This document shows, piece after piece, positions 62,707 to 64,000 of a stretch of DNA of 64,000 nucleotides; position 1 is the stretch's first letter, and each line of letters begins with the position of its first letter. The notes beneath the pieces were generated by a model, which was not told the DNA's origin, did not search any database, and saw nothing but the letters and a program-made list of their open reading frames with translations. The stretch covers positions 1 through 64,000 of the forward strand of contig CAVPNW010000009.1 of the NCBI GenBank assembly GCA_963706875.1, given 5' to 3'. A program made the position numbers and the translations under genes. This stretch comes from Prado023 sp963706875 (lineage in GTDB: Bacteria; Actinomycetota; Actinomycetes; S36-B12; CAIYMF01).

Positions 62707-64000
62707 GCGATTCCGGGGATGAGGGAGACGAGCAGGTCGATGGCCTTGATGCCCAGGAACGGCACGATCAGGCCGCCGAGGCCGTAGATGCCCATGTTGC
62801 GGGCCAGCAGCGCGGACGCGCTGGAGGGGGTGTACCGCACGCCGCGCAGGGCCAGCGGGATCAGCGCCACGATGATCAGGGCGTTGAAGATGACCGCGGA
62901 CAGGATCGCCGACTCCGGCGACGACAGCCGCATGATGTTCAGGGCATCGAGCTGTGGGTACACCACGACGAACATCGCGGGGATGATCGCGAAGTACTTC
63001 GCGACGTCGTTGGCGATGGAGAAGGTGGTCAGGGCGCCGCGGGTGATGAGCAGCTGCTTGCCGATGCCCACGATCTCGATCAGCTTGGTCGGGTTGGAGT
63101 CCAGGTCGACCATGTTGCCCGCCTCCTTGGCCGCCGAGGTGCCGGTGTTCATCGCCACCCCGACGTCGGCCTGGGCCAGGGCGGGGGCGTCGTTGGTGCC
63201 GTCCCCGGTCATGGCGACCAGGTGCCCGCCCTCCTGCTCGGCGCGGATCAGGGCCATCTTGTCCTCGGGCTTGGCCTCGGCCAGGAAGTCGTCGACCCCC
63301 GCCTCGGCGGCGATCGCCCGCGCGGTCAGCGGGTTGTCCCCGGTGATCATCACGGTGCGGATCCCCATCGCGCGCAGCTCGGCGAACCTGTCGCGCATTC
63401 CCTCCTTCACGACGTCCTTGAGGTGCACGACCCCCAGCGCCACGGCGGTCCCGCCGCCGACGCGCTCAGCGACCACCAGCGGGGTGCCACCGGCCATCGA
63501 GATTGCGTCGACTGCGGCGCCCACGTCCTCGGTGGGGTGCCCACCGTTGTCGCGCACCCACTTCATCACGGCGGCGGCCGCGCCCTTGCGGATCTCGCGC
63601 GGTCCCTCGGCGAGGTCGATCCCCGACATGCGGGTGGCGGCGCTGAACGGCACGAACGTGGCCTCCTGCAGAGACTCGGGTGCCCGCAGCCCGTACTCCT
63701 CCTTGGCCAGGACGACGATGGACCGGCCCTCGGGTGTCTCGTCGGGGAGGCTCGACAGCTGCGCGGCCTGCGCCAGGCGTTGGGGGTCCACGCCGGCGAC
63801 GGGGACGAACTCGAAGGCCTGGCGGTTGCCCAGGGTGATCGTCCCAGTCTTGTCCAGGAGCAGCACGTCGACGTCACCGGCGGCCTCGACGGCACGGCCC
63901 GACATCGCCAGGACGTTGCGCTGCACGAGCCGGTCCATCCCGGCGATCCCGATCGCCGAGAGCAGGGCTCCGATGGTGGTCGGGATCAGGCAGACGAGCA
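62703..64000 (-). CDS. kdpB: Potassium-transporting ATPase subunit KdpB (partial)
   Basis: The C-terminal part (about 432 codons) of the catalytic P-type ATPase subunit; the N-terminal portion lies beyond the window. It starts at the conserved IPTTIGALLSAIGIAGMDRL, then the phosphorylation motif LLLDKTGTITLGNRQ, the nucleotide-binding KGAAAAVMKWV, TGDNPLTA and MTGDGTNDAPALAQADVG. All catalytic elements visible are intact. kdpF and kdpA are expected outside the window. Confidence 0.95.
   Translation of the reverse strand, partial: LVCLIPTTIGALLSAIGIAGMDRLVQRNVLAMSGRAVEAAGDVDVLLLDKTGTITLGNRQAFEFVPVAGVDPQRLAQAAQLSSLPDETPEGRSIVVLAKEEYGLRAPESLQEATFVPFSAATRMSGIDLAEGPREIRKGAAAAVMKWVRDNGGHPTEDVGAAVDAISMAGGTPLVVAERVGGGTAVALGVVHLKDVVKEGMRDRFAELRAMGIRTVMITGDNPLTARAIAAEAGVDDFLAEAKPEDKMALIRAEQEGGHLVAMTGDGTNDAPALAQADVGVAMNTGTSAAKEAGNMVDLDSNPTKLIEIVGIGKQLLITRGALTTFSIANDVAKYFAIIPAMFVVVYPQLDALNIMRLSSPESAILSAVIFNALIIVALIPLALRGVRYTPSSASALLARNMGIYGLGGLIVPFLGIKAIDLLVSLIPGIA

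Overview
The window comes from a high-GC Gram-positive bacterium (Actinomycetota). The evidence is the very GC-rich coding sequence with many GTG starts, an actinobacterial-type initiator tRNA-Met, a UPF0182 membrane protein, DUF2510 and DUF2871 proteins, dodecin, CsbD, LapA-type and GH65/HAD fusion proteins, and a FabI-type enoyl-ACP reductase in place of the InhA type of mycolic-acid bacteria. The genus cannot be fixed from sequence reading alone.

Layout. 0-11 kb: the end of a UPF0182 gene, an APC permease, two alpha/beta hydrolases, an EamA exporter, a HipA-like kinase with its DUF3037 partner, an SDR, an SGNH hydrolase and fabI. 11.2-13.8 kb: tRNA-fMet followed by a 2.5 kb segment that ends in a second copy of the tRNA 3' half. 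This is the signature of an integrated element, and it carries one six-repeat beta-propeller gene and no visible integrase. 13.8-29 kb: 6-phospho-beta-glucosidase, a PLP lyase, a TetR/DUF2871/MFS efflux locus with two clear operators, a rifampin ADP-ribosyltransferase (arr), gene remnants, a phosphatase/hydrolase pair, an acyl-CoA ligase, CsbD, a LapA-like protein and an XRE regulator. 29-41.5 kb: a carbohydrate and stress block (glgB, dodecin, SPFH protein, GGDEF protein, glycosyltransferase, HAD-GH65 fusion phosphorylase, universal stress protein, aldo/keto reductase). 41.5-64 kb: metal-ion and export functions, with a truncated mgtE copy, an ArsR regulator, a P1B-5 ATPase with a hemerythrin tail, two tandem ABC exporters followed by a methyltransferase, mgtE, ktrAB, a DedA protein, corA and kdpBCDE (kdpB is cut by the window end).

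How the genes work together. Glycogen branching and disaccharide phosphorolysis (glucosyl phosphate made and isomerised by one polypeptide) sit beside stress proteins and a putative c-di-GMP enzyme, suggesting storage-sugar metabolism tied to stress. The right third holds two K+ uptake systems (Ktr and Kdp with its sensor pair), two Mg2+ transporter families and a transition-metal pump.

Data quality. At least six genes carry frameshifts or a stop codon while the reading frames beyond remain well conserved (about 0.2-0.4, 3.6-4.2, 13.2, 26.2, 42.6 and 57.6 kb). Many lie in C or G runs, so base-call or assembly error is a serious alternative to gene decay. I mark such genes as pseudogenes only in the sense that the given sequence does not encode one uninterrupted protein.
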